In this document: positions 23,865-32,881 of the stretch, piece after piece | Layout of the letters: the number at the start of each line of letters is the position of its first letter | How positions within the stretch are numbered: position 1 is the first letter of the stretch | NCBI GenBank assembly: GCA_964537205.1 | Contig: CAZHZH010000017.1 | Span: 1 to 37,454, forward strand | Length of the DNA stretch: 37,454 bases | Direction: 5' to 3' | Source of the DNA: Colivivens sp964537205 | GTDB lineage: Bacteria > Bacteroidota > Bacteroidia > Bacteroidales > Bacteroidaceae | Position numbers and translations under genes: made by a program | Notes under the pieces: generated by a model | Told to the model about the DNA's origin: nothing | The model's database searches: none | Seen by the model: the letters and a program-made list of their open reading frames with translations, nothing else

Positions 23865-26357
23865 ATGAAGCTATCAGAATTAAGCACAGGTGAATCCGGA
23901 ATAATCATAAAAGTGCATGGACACGGCGGATTTCGCAAACGTGTCGTTGAGATGGGATTCATAAAAGGTAAAAAGGTTGAAGTCTTGCTCAACGCTCCAT
24001 TAAAAGACCCTGTAAAATACAAAATCATGGGCTATGAAGTCAGTCTCCGTCACAGTGAGGCGGACATGATCGAGGTTGTAACTGAAGAGGAAGCCCGCAA
24101 ACTTGAAGCCAAACAAAGGAAAGAAGCAAATAGCGATGGTGAAAGTCAAGAAAGACTCAGCACAGTCGTTGACTCAGACAGTATAGACGAAAGACCCCTT
24201 ACAGACAAACAAGTGGAGGAAGTTGCCATAAAGGAAAGCAAAATAATCAACGTCGCGCTTGTCGGCAATCCAAATTGTGGAAAGACCTCACTATTCAACT
24301 TTGCCTCTGGAGCCCATGAACGTGTGGGTAACTACTCTGGTGTCACAGTAGATGCGAAAGAAGGCCATGCGGAATTCGAAGGCTACAAGTTCAACATAGT
24401 CGACCTGCCAGGCACATACTCGCTTTCAGCATATTCACCCGAAGAATTGTATGTGCGTAAGCAACTAATTGAAAAGACTCCTGATATAGTCATCAACGTA
24501 ATCGACACATCAAACCTCGAACGAAACTTATATCTTACGACACAACTCATCGACATGCACGTAAGAATCGTTGTCGCACTCAACATGTTTGACGAGGTGG
24601 AAAAACGCGGAGATAATATAGACTATGACAAACTATCCGAACTATTCGGAGTGCCAATGGTTCCAACTGTATTTACAACAGGCAGAGGTGTCAAGGAGCT
24701 ATTTCACCAAGTGATCACCATTTATGAGGGAACTGAAGGTTCGGACGTTCATTTCAGGCACATACATATTAATCACGGACACGAGATAGAACACGGAATA
24801 GCTGAAATACAAGAACACCTTAAGAATGAGGACCACCTGCGGGAACGTTATTCAACACGTTATCTCGCAATAAAATTATTGGAGAACGATAAACGGACCG
24901 AGGAGTTCATCAAGCAACTACCAGACGCTGACGAAATACTCCAACATCGTGACGAGGCGGCAAAACGAGTGCTTGAGGAGACTAAGGAAGACTCGGAAAC
25001 CGCAATCATGGACGCAAAATATGGGTTTATACACGGAGCGCTTGAAGAGGCCGAGTATAAGACAGGAGAAAAAAAGGATACATATCATACCACACACGTA
25101 CTCGACTTCATACTAACCAACAAGTTCTCCGGTTTCCCAATATTCATTCTAATACTCGCGATAATGTTCTACGTGACATTCTCACTCGGATCTTATCCAA
25201 TGGACTGGATTGAGTCTTTTGTCGCATGGATTGGTGAAATGATAGGACAGTATATGCCTGAAGGAGCATTGAAGGCAATGCTGATTGATGGTGTAATTGG
25301 CGGCGTGGGAAGCGTTATCGTATTCCTGCCTCAAATACTTATCCTTTATTTTTTCATCTCTTTTATGGAGGACTCCGGCTATATGGCGCGCGCAGCCTTC
25401 ATAATGGATAAAATCATGCACAAGATGGGATTGCATGGAAAGTCGTTCATTCCGTTGATTATGGGATTCGGATGCAACGTTCCAGCGGTCATGGCAACAC
25501 GTACAATAGAGAGCCGCCGTTCAAGACTTGTAACGATGCTGATTCTTCCACTTATGAGTTGCGAGGCGCGCATACCTATTTATATTATGATGATCGGCAG
25601 TTTCTTTACAAGGAACACACAATGGCTCGTGATGCTTTCATTATATCTGGTAGGCATGTTGATGGCCGTAATAATGAGCAAGATCTTTACAAAGTTCATG
25701 GTAAAAGGTGAAGACACTCCATTCGTCATGGAACTTCCACCCTATCGATTCCCTACAAGCAAGGCTCTGCTACGACACACATGGGAAAAGGGAAAGCAAT
25801 ACCTCAAGAAGATGGGTGGAATCATACTTGCAGCGTCTCTCGTTGTATGGGCGCTTGGATATTTCCCTCACAACGACAACCTTGGTCGGCAACAGCAGCA
25901 AGAACAAAGTTATATAGGCAAAATAGGCAAGGCGATAGAACCTGTATTCAAACCTCAAGGCTTCAATTGGAAACTTGACGTAGGTATTGTAGCCGGTGTC
26001 GGTGCAAAAGAAATCGTAGCGTCGACTATGGGCGTACTCTACTCAAACGATGACAGTTTTGGTGATGACGAAAGTTATAATGATGAGGGAGGCAAATATG
26101 AAAAACTGCATGAGCAATTCACTGCTGATGTTGCAAAAATGCATGGTGTGAGCTATAAAGAAGCAGAACCGATAGCGACGCTTACCGCATACTGCTTCCT
26201 GCTGTTCGTGTTGTTGTACTTCCCTTGCATTGCGACAATAGCTGCAATCAAGGGTGAAACAGGCTCCTGGAAATGGGCCGCGTTCGCGGCTACATACACC
26301 ACGTGCCTCGCCTGGATTGTTTCCGCCTTAGTCTATCAAATAGGGAGTCTGCTATAA
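23865..26357 (+). CDS. feoB: FeoA-FeoB fusion, ferrous iron transporter
   Basis: This 830-residue protein joins FeoA and FeoB, the arrangement usual in Bacteroidetes. Residues 1-75 are the SH3-like FeoA domain (LSELSTGESGIIIKV, RVVEMGF). After an acidic linker, the G domain begins with G1 GNPNCGKT (134-141), DLPGTYSLS (180-188) as G3 and NMFD (240-243) as G4. The membrane part follows from about residue 420, with the gate motifs GFGCNVPAVMATR and GVGAKEIVASTMG. It imports Fe(II) across the inner membrane. Next comes a small Cys-rich protein gene sharing one base (TAATG). Length and motifs are complete. Confidence 0.97.
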   Translation: MKLSELSTGESGIIIKVHGHGGFRKRVVEMGFIKGKKVEVLLNAPLKDPVKYKIMGYEVSLRHSEADMIEVVTEEEARKLEAKQRKEANSDGESQERLSTVVDSDSIDERPLTDKQVEEVAIKESKIINVALVGNPNCGKTSLFNFASGAHERVGNYSGVTVDAKEGHAEFEGYKFNIVDLPGTYSLSAYSPEELYVRKQLIEKTPDIVINVIDTSNLERNLYLTTQLIDMHVRIVVALNMFDEVEKRGDNIDYDKLSELFGVPMVPTVFTTGRGVKELFHQVITIYEGTEGSDVHFRHIHINHGHEIEHGIAEIQEHLKNEDHLRERYSTRYLAIKLLENDKRTEEFIKQLPDADEILQHRDEAAKRVLEETKEDSETAIMDAKYGFIHGALEEAEYKTGEKKDTYHTTHVLDFILTNKFSGFPIFILILAIMFYVTFSLGSYPMDWIESFVAWIGEMIGQYMPEGALKAMLIDGVIGGVGSVIVFLPQILILYFFISFMEDSGYMARAAFIMDKIMHKMGLHGKSFIPLIMGFGCNVPAVMATRTIESRRSRLVTMLILPLMSCEARIPIYIMMIGSFFTRNTQWLVMLSLYLVGMLMAVIMSKIFTKFMVKGEDTPFVMELPPYRFPTSKALLRHTWEKGKQYLKKMGGIILAASLVVWALGYFPHNDNLGRQQQQEQSYIGKIGKAIEPVFKPQGFNWKLDVGIVAGVGAKEIVASTMGVLYSNDDSFGDDESYNDEGGKYEKLHEQFTADVAKMHGVSYKEAEPIATLTAYCFLLFVLLYFPCIATIAAIKGETGSWKWAAFAATYTTCLAWIVSALVYQIGSLL

Positions 26358-26539
26358 TGGAGTTGTTGATTGTAGTGCTAATCGTAGCCGCGGCTGCGCT
26401 GTATATCGTAGTAAAGGCATACCGCCAACTGACGCATAAGGCAAGAACAGGCAGATGCGAAGGATGTGATTTTCCATGCGCATTAAAAGATTGCACACGA
26501 CTCCCAAAAGACAAACAAACATGCTCAAAGCAATCATAA
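26357..26539 (+). CDS. FeoB-associated Cys-rich small membrane protein
   Basis: The ATG at 26357 overlaps the feoAB stop by one base. The 60-residue protein has one N-terminal membrane helix (LLIVVLIVAAAALYIVV), a basic stretch and a C-terminal cysteine cluster (CEGCDFPCALKDC, then TCSK). Small proteins of this layout next to FeoB are a known family thought to help Feo assembly or Fe(II) handling. A longer frame begins upstream at 26273 inside feoAB, but position and family length favour the shorter start. Confidence 0.88.
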   Translation: MELLIVVLIVAAAALYIVVKAYRQLTHKARTGRCEGCDFPCALKDCTRLPKDKQTCSKQS

Positions 26540-26585
26540 ACGAACAAATATAAATACAATATATTAACTGATACATATATTGACA

Positions 26586-27677
26586 ATGGAAAGAAAACAG
26601 TTGTTGTTACCAGAACTTGGAGTCTGCGCACAATATTCTACATTCGCACAGACTGGAAAACTGGAGGAAGTGCATGCCATTCTTCAAATAACAGACAGAG
26701 TTAGCGAGCCGTTCGCCCAACAATACCAACGTATTTATGAGGCGCAAAAACAATTTGAGTCAGAGATAGGCTGTGAGAATGTCATCATGAAACGATACTT
26801 TGTGAGTGATGCGACAAACCAAATGGCTTTGATAGAAACTGGCGACAACGTGTCGGTAATACAACAAGCCCCACTCAACGGGAGTAAGATCGCTGTTTGG
26901 ATTTACTTGCAAAAGGGAACAAGCAACTATACTCACTTATGGACGATGAACCTTACAGAGCCTGAAGGCGACAGCTACCATCAGTCAAAGGTAATACTGG
27001 AAAGGTATGAAAATATGTTGCAACAGGAAGGTATCACTTTGGCTGATAATTGTATACGTACATGGTTTTTTGTTCGTGATGTCGATACGCAATATAACGG
27101 ATTAGTAACGGCAAGGAAAGAGAATTTCACCACACAGGGACTTACAGATAAAACGCATTATATAGCGTCAACCGGTATACAAGGAATGCCAGCAAATCCA
27201 AAGGCTATCATACAACTCGGAGCATACGCTATTAAAGAAGTGGAAAAGGGGCAACAGACGTATTTATATGCCAGAACACACCTAAATCCAACGTATGAAT
27301 ATGGAGTTACCTTCGAACGTGGAGTAAAAGTGACATTTGGCGACAGATCCCATATATACATTTCAGGAACAGCCTCAATTGACAATAAAGGCAGAGTGCT
27401 ATATGAGGGCGATATTAAGAAGCAAACAATAAGGATGTGGGAAAATGTGGAGGCACTGCTCAACGAGGGCGACGCGTCTTTTTCCGATGTAGCCCAAATA
27501 GTGGTGTACCTGCGCGATGTCGCTGATTTCAATGTAGTACATGAGATGTTCCGCAAAAAAATGCCTGATATTCCGACTGTAATTACCTATGCGCCCGTGT
27601 GTCGGCCAAAATGGCTTATCGAAATGGAGTGTATGGCGATAATAGAAGGAGGCGACAAACGATTTAAGGATCTCTAA
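26586..27677 (+). CDS. Two-domain Rid/YjgF-family protein (chorismatase-like)
   Basis: From the ATG at 26586 the protein has 363 residues; an in-frame TTG six bases earlier is less likely. The sequence carries two YjgF/Rid-type halves. The motif TWFFVRDVDTQYNGLV and THYIASTGIQG in the middle recall the FkbO/Hyg5-like chorismatase branch, and the C-terminal half has FEDVAQIVVYLRD-like text (FSDVAQIVVYLRD) common to Rid proteins. Classical RidA deaminates reactive enamines and imines; chorismatases cleave chorismate. Which activity applies here is open, since active-site residues cannot be judged without an alignment. It follows the Feo genes by 46 bases with no promoter seen. Confidence 0.8.
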   Translation: MERKQLLLPELGVCAQYSTFAQTGKLEEVHAILQITDRVSEPFAQQYQRIYEAQKQFESEIGCENVIMKRYFVSDATNQMALIETGDNVSVIQQAPLNGSKIAVWIYLQKGTSNYTHLWTMNLTEPEGDSYHQSKVILERYENMLQQEGITLADNCIRTWFFVRDVDTQYNGLVTARKENFTTQGLTDKTHYIASTGIQGMPANPKAIIQLGAYAIKEVEKGQQTYLYARTHLNPTYEYGVTFERGVKVTFGDRSHIYISGTASIDNKGRVLYEGDIKKQTIRMWENVEALLNEGDASFSDVAQIVVYLRDVADFNVVHEMFRKKMPDIPTVITYAPVCRPKWLIEMECMAIIEGGDKRFKDL

Positions 27678-27705
27678 CATGATTTGAATAACAAATTTAT
27701 ATTAT

Positions 27706-28602
27706 ATGGCTAAAGAGAATAAACATATCGTACTATGGATTATATTGATAGTACTAATACTTGCGCTGGCAGGTACATGCGCTTATCTCTACTGGAATAA
27801 TTCGTCAGAGAATGAGAAGAAGAGCGAAGAGAACAGCCTTTGGTTGAAAATACGCATGTTCGAGGGAGAAATGCAACTTGACTCTCTCGAAGCCGCCATC
27901 AGCGACTATCAGTGGTTCTTTCCGCATGGAAAACATGCAAACGACGTGCGTGACATTAAGGACAAAATAGAAATAGAAAGAAAAGATTGGATTTCCGCAA
28001 GGTATTCAGACTCTATTGATCAAATAGAAGACTTCATCCGCGAGCACAGCAACAGCTTCTTCCGTCATGACGCGGACCGGGCTCTCGATTCACTTTACTT
28101 CGTCGACGCACAAGCAGAGGATACATATTCCTCGTATGAGAATTATCTGAATAGTTACAGCGACGGCATGTACGCTAAGGAGGCAAAGGAAAGAATGGAG
28201 CAAATTGATAACGGCACAGTCACTAATAGCGAGACTGTAAATGCCAGCCAAGTCATCACTGAACACTTCACAGCATTGGCAAACAATGACAATGAAAGCC
28301 TGAGAGAGACGCTCGCTGATGTGATTTCCACGTATATGGGTAGAAGCAACGCAAGTCCGGCTGATGTGGAACAATATATGCAAAGCATCCATTCTGACAA
28401 GAACAGGACGGTTTCGTTTGAGCTTCAGAATATTATCGTGACCAAAGAAGTTAATGAACATAAGCCCACCTACAACGTACAATTTCTACTTTACGAGACA
28501 GTCGTCACAGGCGGCCACACGGACAAGCTTAGTTTTGTCGGCTTGTCACGTATAAATGACGCAGGAAAGATTATTTCGATGATTTTATCCCGAAACAGTT
28601 GA
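27706..28602 (+). CDS. Membrane-anchored protein of unknown function
   Basis: The 298-residue protein has one membrane helix near the N-terminus (about residues 9-28, VLWIILIVLILALAGTCAYL) preceded by a short charged tail, so most of it should be in the periplasm. Residues about 40-165 are helical with repeated spacing of aromatic and acidic residues (for example YQWFFPHGKHANDVRDI and YENYLNSYSDGMYAKEA), similar to tetratricopeptide-like or bacterial lipoprotein assembly repeats. The C-terminal part (about 175-298) looks like an NTF2/SnoaL-type alpha-beta fold. I do not recognise a specific family. It lies 28 bases after the Rid gene and four before rsmG. Confidence 0.7.
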   Translation: MAKENKHIVLWIILIVLILALAGTCAYLYWNNSSENEKKSEENSLWLKIRMFEGEMQLDSLEAAISDYQWFFPHGKHANDVRDIKDKIEIERKDWISARYSDSIDQIEDFIREHSNSFFRHDADRALDSLYFVDAQAEDTYSSYENYLNSYSDGMYAKEAKERMEQIDNGTVTNSETVNASQVITEHFTALANNDNESLRETLADVISTYMGRSNASPADVEQYMQSIHSDKNRTVSFELQNIIVTKEVNEHKPTYNVQFLLYETVVTGGHTDKLSFVGLSRINDAGKIISMILSRNS

Positions 28603-28606
28603 ACAC

Positions 28607-29233
28607 ATGGACATCATAACAAAGTATTTTCAGGATCTTTCCGATAGACAAAAAAAGCAATACGCGCAGTTGCAAGACTTGTATAATGATTGGAACGCAA
28701 AGATAAATGTCATTTCGCGTAAAGACATTCAGAACTTGTACGAGCATCATGTGCTGCATTCCCTCGGAATAGCCAAAGTCATACGGTTTCGTCCAGGCAC
28801 GACAATTATGGATCTGGGCAGTGGAGGCGGTTTTCCTGGAATTCCTCTTGCGATAATGTTTCCTGAATCTCACTTTCACCTCGTCGACTCAATTGGGAAG
28901 AAAATCAAGGTGGCGCAATCAGTCGCTGATTCAATAGGTTTGACAAACGTCAGTTCAAGTCATGCCAGAGGGGAAGACATAAAGGAGAAATATGACTTCA
29001 TCGTCACACGCGCGGTAATGACGTTGGGCGACTTAATGAAATGTACGAGGAAAAATGTTAAAAGGCAACAACATAACTCGCTGCCAAACGGCATAATAGC
29101 TTTAAAGGGTGGCGAACTCGATGCGGAAATCGCACCAATGAAAAAAGTGTGTACAGTTTGGGAGTTGTCCCAGTTCTTTGAAGAAGAGTATTTCTCAACT
29201 AAGAAGGTTGTACACGTGTCCGTAAAGAATTAA
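28607..29233 (+). CDS. rsmG: 16S rRNA (guanine527-N7)-methyltransferase
   Basis: The 208-residue protein is RsmG (GidB), which methylates N7 of G527 in 16S rRNA using S-adenosylmethionine. Visible signatures are WNAKINVISRKD, HHVLHSLG, the SAM-binding loop IMDLGSGGGFPGIPLAI (residues 67-83), the acidic residue in LVDSIGKK and FIVTRAVMTL. The length is normal for the family. It is encoded four bases after the membrane-anchored protein and 26 before the hydrolase, with no promoter of its own visible. Loss of RsmG is known to give low-level streptomycin resistance in other bacteria. Secure. Confidence 0.96.
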   Translation: MDIITKYFQDLSDRQKKQYAQLQDLYNDWNAKINVISRKDIQNLYEHHVLHSLGIAKVIRFRPGTTIMDLGSGGGFPGIPLAIMFPESHFHLVDSIGKKIKVAQSVADSIGLTNVSSSHARGEDIKEKYDFIVTRAVMTLGDLMKCTRKNVKRQQHNSLPNGIIALKGGELDAEIAPMKKVCTVWELSQFFEEEYFSTKKVVHVSVKN

Positions 29234-29259
29234 CAATAATATTAAATAGAAGCATAAGA

Positions 29260-29901
29260 ATGTTAGAAGTTAAGCCGTTTCAAATGAGTCAAATGATGAC
29301 CAACAACTATGTAGTGAGTGATGACACGAAAAACGCTTGCATCATTGACTGTAGTTGCACAAATGAAAACGAGTGGGAACAAATTAAAAGTTACATAACA
29401 GAAAAGAAACTGAAGCTTGTGCACATGCTATGCACGCATTTGCATTTCGACCACATCATGGGTTGCGGATATGTTTATCGTGATTATGGACTCAATATCG
29501 AAGGAAACCTTGCAGACTTCGACCAATATGACCAAAGAGATCTGTATGTCGAAGCATTCGGACTGAATGCATCCCAACTCCTTCCTGCACCTCGTGTCAC
29601 TGATATATCAAACTTAAATTATATATTTTTCGGCGACCATGAATTCAACATAATAAAGACACCAGGACACACGCCAGGCGGACTGAGCTACTATTGCAAA
29701 AAGGAAAAGGTGGTGTTCGTGGGTGACACTTTATTTCAAGCTTCTATCGGACGAACTGACCTTCCGGGCGGAAACAGCGAACAACTATTGCGGTCAATAA
29801 AGAATGGATTGCTCAGCCTCCCACCAGACACCCATGTATTCACAGGTCACGGACCATCGACTACAATTGAATACGAGTTGAAGTTCAATCCATTCGTATA
29901 A
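29260..29901 (+). CDS. Metallo-beta-lactamase-fold hydrolase (glyoxalase II-like)
   Basis: The 213-residue protein has the zinc-binding signature CTHLHFDH (His60, His62, Asp64, His65), then TPGHTPGGLSYY, VFVGDTLFQASIGRTDLPGG and a final TGHGPSTTI, giving the complete set of metal ligands for a binuclear site. Family members of this size hydrolyse thioesters such as S-lactoylglutathione or related compounds; Bacteroidales lack glutathione in most cases, so the physiological substrate is unknown. It is the last gene of the group that follows the Feo genes; the next gene has its own promoter. Confidence 0.92.
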   Translation: MLEVKPFQMSQMMTNNYVVSDDTKNACIIDCSCTNENEWEQIKSYITEKKLKLVHMLCTHLHFDHIMGCGYVYRDYGLNIEGNLADFDQYDQRDLYVEAFGLNASQLLPAPRVTDISNLNYIFFGDHEFNIIKTPGHTPGGLSYYCKKEKVVFVGDTLFQASIGRTDLPGGNSEQLLRSIKNGLLSLPPDTHVFTGHGPSTTIEYELKFNPFV

Positions 29902-29977
29902 GCGATTTTTCGCGTTTGAATCCACTTCCCCTACTGATTTAAAGAAAATAATATCAATGTATGAACTTTTTTTGCCA

Positions 29978-29994
29978 AACTGGCATAGCCAGTT
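29978..29994 (+). promoter_or_regulatory. Inverted repeat upstream of the sigma-54 regulator
   Basis: AACTGGC-ATA-GCCAGTT is a perfect seven-base inverted repeat with a three-base centre, 14 bases upstream of the -7 box at 30008-30015 and thus around the -33 region. It could be an operator for the downstream regulator. As a terminator for the preceding gene it lacks a convincing U-run on the plus strand. Confidence 0.5.
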
Positions 29995-30007
29995 CAAATA
30001 AAATAAG

Positions 30008-30015
30008 TAAATTTG
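30008..30015 (+). promoter_or_regulatory. Promoter (-7 box) of the sigma-54 regulator gene
   Basis: TAAATTTG matches TAnnTTTG and lies 31 bases before the ATG at 30047. No TTG or TTTG occurs 19-21 bases upstream, where the inverted repeat ends, so promoter use may depend on a protein bound there. Confidence 0.5.
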
Positions 30016-30046
30016 TCAACGATATACATTATACAACTAAGCAATA

Positions 30047-31264
30047 ATGAACGAAACAAACCTTCAACAAATAAAACAACGATATGGAATAGTCGGTAAC
30101 GCGACAGAATTGAACAGGGCTCTGGATATAGCCATTCAAGTGGCGCCTACAGACTTAAGCGTACTCATACAAGGAGAATCAGGAGTCGGCAAGGAAGTAA
30201 TTCCGCGCATCATTCATGATAAATCAGTACGTAAACATCAGAAATACTTTGCCATCAACTGCGGCTCGATTCCAGAAGGCACGATTGACAGCGAATTGTT
30301 CGGACATGAGAGGGGGGCTTTCACTGGGGCTGTAGACCAACGCGAGGGCTATTTCGGCGTAGCCAATAAGGGGACGTTGTTCCTTGACGAAGTGGGTGAA
30401 CTGCCAATGAGTACTCAAGCGAGATTGTTGCGCGTATTGGAAACAGGAGAATATATTAGAGTCGGTTCTTCGGAAATCCGGAAGACTGACGTAAGGATTA
30501 TTGCGGCTACCAACGTAAATATCAGAAAGGCAATAAGCGAAGGCAAGTTCCGTGAAGACCTTTATTACCGCCTTGCGACTATTCCTATCAAGATGCCCCC
30601 ACTCCGCGAAAGAGGGAAAGACATAGAGTTGCTGTTTAGGAAATTCGTATCAAGTTTCTCAGAGAAATATATGCTCGATCCAATAACTTTGACAGACGAC
30701 GCCAAGCAATTACTATTAAAATACAAATGGCCTGGAAACATCCGGCAGCTGAAAAACGTGGCAGAACAGATATGTATAATCAGCCGTGACAGAACAATCA
30801 CAGCTGAAGCCTTGGTGCAGTTCGGCATTACCGATGATTCTGATACAGGAAGCGGACTTATGCTTGCAAATACACAAAACGGACCGCATTCCTACGAGAG
30901 CGAGCGCGAAATGTTGTTGCATGCACTGGCAAGCCTTGGAAAGGACGTAAAAGAACTAAAAGAGATGATCAACAACCAAACGGTGCGCCAACAGTCACAG
31001 CAGCAAATATATCAGGAGCCAGAATACACCGTATCGCCTCGTATAGAACAAAAAAACAACTCACCGGTTAAAATACAAGAAGTCATCCCTGAGGCCGTCG
31101 AATATGTTGAAACAGCCCCACGTTCAATGAAGGAAATTGAAGAGATACAAATAAAGGACGCACTCCATCGCAATCATTACAACCGTAGTAAGACAGCCAA
31201 AGAGTTGGGGATCAGTGAACGTACACTTTACCGACGAATTAAGGATTATGGATTGGAAAAATAA
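30047..31264 (+). CDS. Sigma-54-dependent transcriptional activator without receiver domain
   Basis: The 405-residue protein starts almost directly with the AAA+ domain (about 14-245): Walker A GESGVGKE (43-50), the sigma-54-contacting GAFTGA (90-95), Walker B LFLDEVGE (111-118), and RERGKDIE with an arginine finger. A Gln/Asn-rich linker (about 315-335) leads to a Fis-type helix-turn-helix at the C-terminus (RSKTAKELGISERTLYRRIK). Members of this family use ATP to open promoters held by sigma-54 RNA polymerase. There is no N-terminal receiver or GAF domain, so activity may be set by expression level or a partner. The gene overlaps lptE by 17 bases. Confidence 0.94.
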   Translation: MNETNLQQIKQRYGIVGNATELNRALDIAIQVAPTDLSVLIQGESGVGKEVIPRIIHDKSVRKHQKYFAINCGSIPEGTIDSELFGHERGAFTGAVDQREGYFGVANKGTLFLDEVGELPMSTQARLLRVLETGEYIRVGSSEIRKTDVRIIAATNVNIRKAISEGKFREDLYYRLATIPIKMPPLRERGKDIELLFRKFVSSFSEKYMLDPITLTDDAKQLLLKYKWPGNIRQLKNVAEQICIISRDRTITAEALVQFGITDDSDTGSGLMLANTQNGPHSYESEREMLLHALASLGKDVKELKEMINNQTVRQQSQQQIYQEPEYTVSPRIEQKNNSPVKIQEVIPEAVEYVETAPRSMKEIEEIQIKDALHRNHYNRSKTAKELGISERTLYRRIKDYGLEK

Positions 31265-31775
31265 AAATACTGTTATATCTACCTGCATCGTAGTGACAAT
31301 TACCATGGTCCTTATGGCATGCAAAGTCACATATTCACTCAATGGGTCAAGTATCGACTACACTACGACAAAAAGTATTTCTATAACAAAGTTTCCTATC
31401 CGCAGCTCTTATGTGTGGGCTCCAATGGAAGCGATGTTCTATAATTCCCTCACTGACGAATTCGCGAGGAAGACAAAACTGAAAGTGTTAAAGAAAAATG
31501 GTGACATGAACTTGACTGGTGAAATAACTGAATACAGCCAGACAAACAAAGCCATATCTTCAGACGGATATTCAGCCCAAACGCAACTTAAGATAACCGT
31601 AAACGTGCGGTTCACTAATAACAAAAAACATGAAGAAGACTTTGAAAAAAGTTTCTCCGCAACAACAAACTACGATTCAAGTCAGTCTCTTGCATCTGTT
31701 CAAGACGAACTTGTGCAGCAAATGATTGACGATATTGTAGGACAGATTTACAACGCAACAGTAGCAAATTGGTAA
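31248..31775 (+). CDS. lptE: LptE-like LPS-assembly lipoprotein
   Basis: From ATG at 31248 the protein has 175 residues, with a signal peptide and lipobox VLMAC (Cys25). The mature part begins CKVTYSLNGSSIDY and contains FNNxLTDxF-like text (FYNSLTDEFARKTKL) typical of the LptE family in Bacteroidetes. LptE plugs the LptD barrel in the outer membrane and helps insert lipopolysaccharide. The start lies inside the end of the sigma-54 activator gene (17-base overlap), a coupling seen in other Bacteroidales to my knowledge. A longer frame from 31215 lacks a proper signal peptide start. Confidence 0.85.
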   Translation: MDWKNKNTVISTCIVVTITMVLMACKVTYSLNGSSIDYTTTKSISITKFPIRSSYVWAPMEAMFYNSLTDEFARKTKLKVLKKNGDMNLTGEITEYSQTNKAISSDGYSAQTQLKITVNVRFTNNKKHEEDFEKSFSATTNYDSSQSLASVQDELVQQMIDDIVGQIYNATVANW

Positions 31776-31801
31776 AAAAGAAAAAAATAATTCGAAAATC
31801 A

Positions 31802-31832
31802 TTTGTTCATTAGAAAAAAAGTGATAACTTTG
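31802..31832 (+). promoter_or_regulatory. Promoter of secG
   Basis: TTTG at 31802-31805, a 19-base spacer and TAACTTTG at 31825-31832 match the full Bacteroidetes consensus. Start is predicted near 31839, leaving a leader of about 65 bases before the secG ATG at 31907. Confidence 0.8.
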
Positions 31833-31906
31833 CATATCATTATAGTATATAAAATCAGTAAGCGAATAAAACAAATAATAAAACAAACTAAATAAACAAA
31901 CGTAAA

Positions 31907-32290
31907 ATGTATTTTTTAATCATCGCATTAGTGATTCTTGCATCAATCTTGATGTGTGGAATCGTGCTCATTCAAGAATCTAAAGGAGGAGGTCTTGCCT
32001 CCGGATTCTCTTCATCGAACCAAATCATGGGTGTCCGTAAGACAACCGACTTTCTTGAAAAAGCGACCTGGGGACTCGCAATCGCCATGGTAGTCCTAAG
32101 CGTTGTGTCAGCCGCGTTCGTTCCAAAAGCAACGACGGAAGACCAACCTATCATCGCCCCGATAAACACTTCGACGGACGCTAACAATGTACAGTCATTC
32201 CCTTCAGCAACCCAACAGAATCAAGGTGCCGCAGACCAATCATCCAAGGCTCCGGTTGATAATGCACCTGCAGAAAAAACTGCTGAATAA
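31907..32290 (+). CDS. secG: Protein translocase subunit SecG
   Basis: The 127-residue protein has two membrane helices (about 1-20 and 52-72) around the conserved cytoplasmic loop LIQESKGGGLASGFSSSNQIMG, the hallmark of SecG, which assists SecYEG-dependent export. The C-terminal tail (about 75-127) is Pro, Ala, Asn and Gln rich and without predicted structure, as is common in Bacteroidetes SecG. It has its own strong promoter in a 131-base gap after lptE. Confidence 0.95.
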   Translation: MYFLIIALVILASILMCGIVLIQESKGGGLASGFSSSNQIMGVRKTTDFLEKATWGLAIAMVVLSVVSAAFVPKATTEDQPIIAPINTSTDANNVQSFPSATQQNQGAADQSSKAPVDNAPAEKTAE

Positions 32291-32317
32291 ACAACCAGCT
32301 CTGTAATCATTGCCAAA

Positions 32318-32881
32318 ATGAAAAGAGTACGTTGTCCAAAATGTGATAACTTCATTGTTTTTGACGAAACAAAGTACAAGGAAGGACAAACATTAGTATT
32401 TATTTGCCCCAATTGCAAAAAGGAATTTAAAATACGAATCGGCATATCAAAGCTAACCGGCATACATCAAGAACGACAAATTGATGAAAATGCCTTTAAC
32501 GAGGATTATGGCAGCATCATAGTGGTTGAGAACCAATTCGCCTTCAAGCAGATCATACCACTCGACTTGGGCGACAATGAGTTCGGACGCTATCTAAAAG
32601 GAACAAACATCAACAAACCTATTGAGACAAGTGATCCAAGCATCGACACATTCCATTGTGTCATAAATGTTGGGTACGACAAGAGAGGAAATCTGAAATA
32701 CGTCTTGCGCGATGCGCCAAGCGATACTGGAACGTTCTATATGAACACCATATTGAAAGACATGGACAGGATAAACCTCGAAGACGGAGCGATAATCACA
32801 ATCGGTGCCACAACACTAATCCTCAGAGCATCACATGCAAACAAAATAATAACCTCATCAATAGAAACAGGTAAAAAGTAA
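32318..32881 (+). CDS. Zinc-ribbon and FHA-domain protein
   Basis: The 187-residue protein has an N-terminal zinc ribbon with Cys6, Cys9, Cys30 and Cys33 (RCPKCD and CPNCKKEF), then an FHA-like beta sandwich from about residue 65. FHA signatures are NEFGRYLKG, SDPSIDTFHCVI and DTGTFYMNTILKDMDRINLEDGAIITIGAT. FHA domains bind phosphothreonine peptides, so it may read a Ser/Thr kinase signal; no kinase gene is in the window. It sits 27 bases after secG and shares one base with the next gene, an AraC-type regulator, which suggests joint expression. Its partner is unknown. Confidence 0.85.
   Translation: MKRVRCPKCDNFIVFDETKYKEGQTLVFICPNCKKEFKIRIGISKLTGIHQERQIDENAFNEDYGSIIVVENQFAFKQIIPLDLGDNEFGRYLKGTNINKPIETSDPSIDTFHCVINVGYDKRGNLKYVLRDAPSDTGTFYMNTILKDMDRINLEDGAIITIGATTLILRASHANKIITSSIETGKK

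Noticed and set aside
29902..29925. GCGA-TTTT-TCGC near the end of the hydrolase gene as a terminator
   Set aside because: The stem is only four base pairs and no long U-run follows.
31215..31247. Earlier start for LptE
   Set aside because: It adds 11 residues before a proper lipoprotein signal and increases the overlap with the upstream gene.
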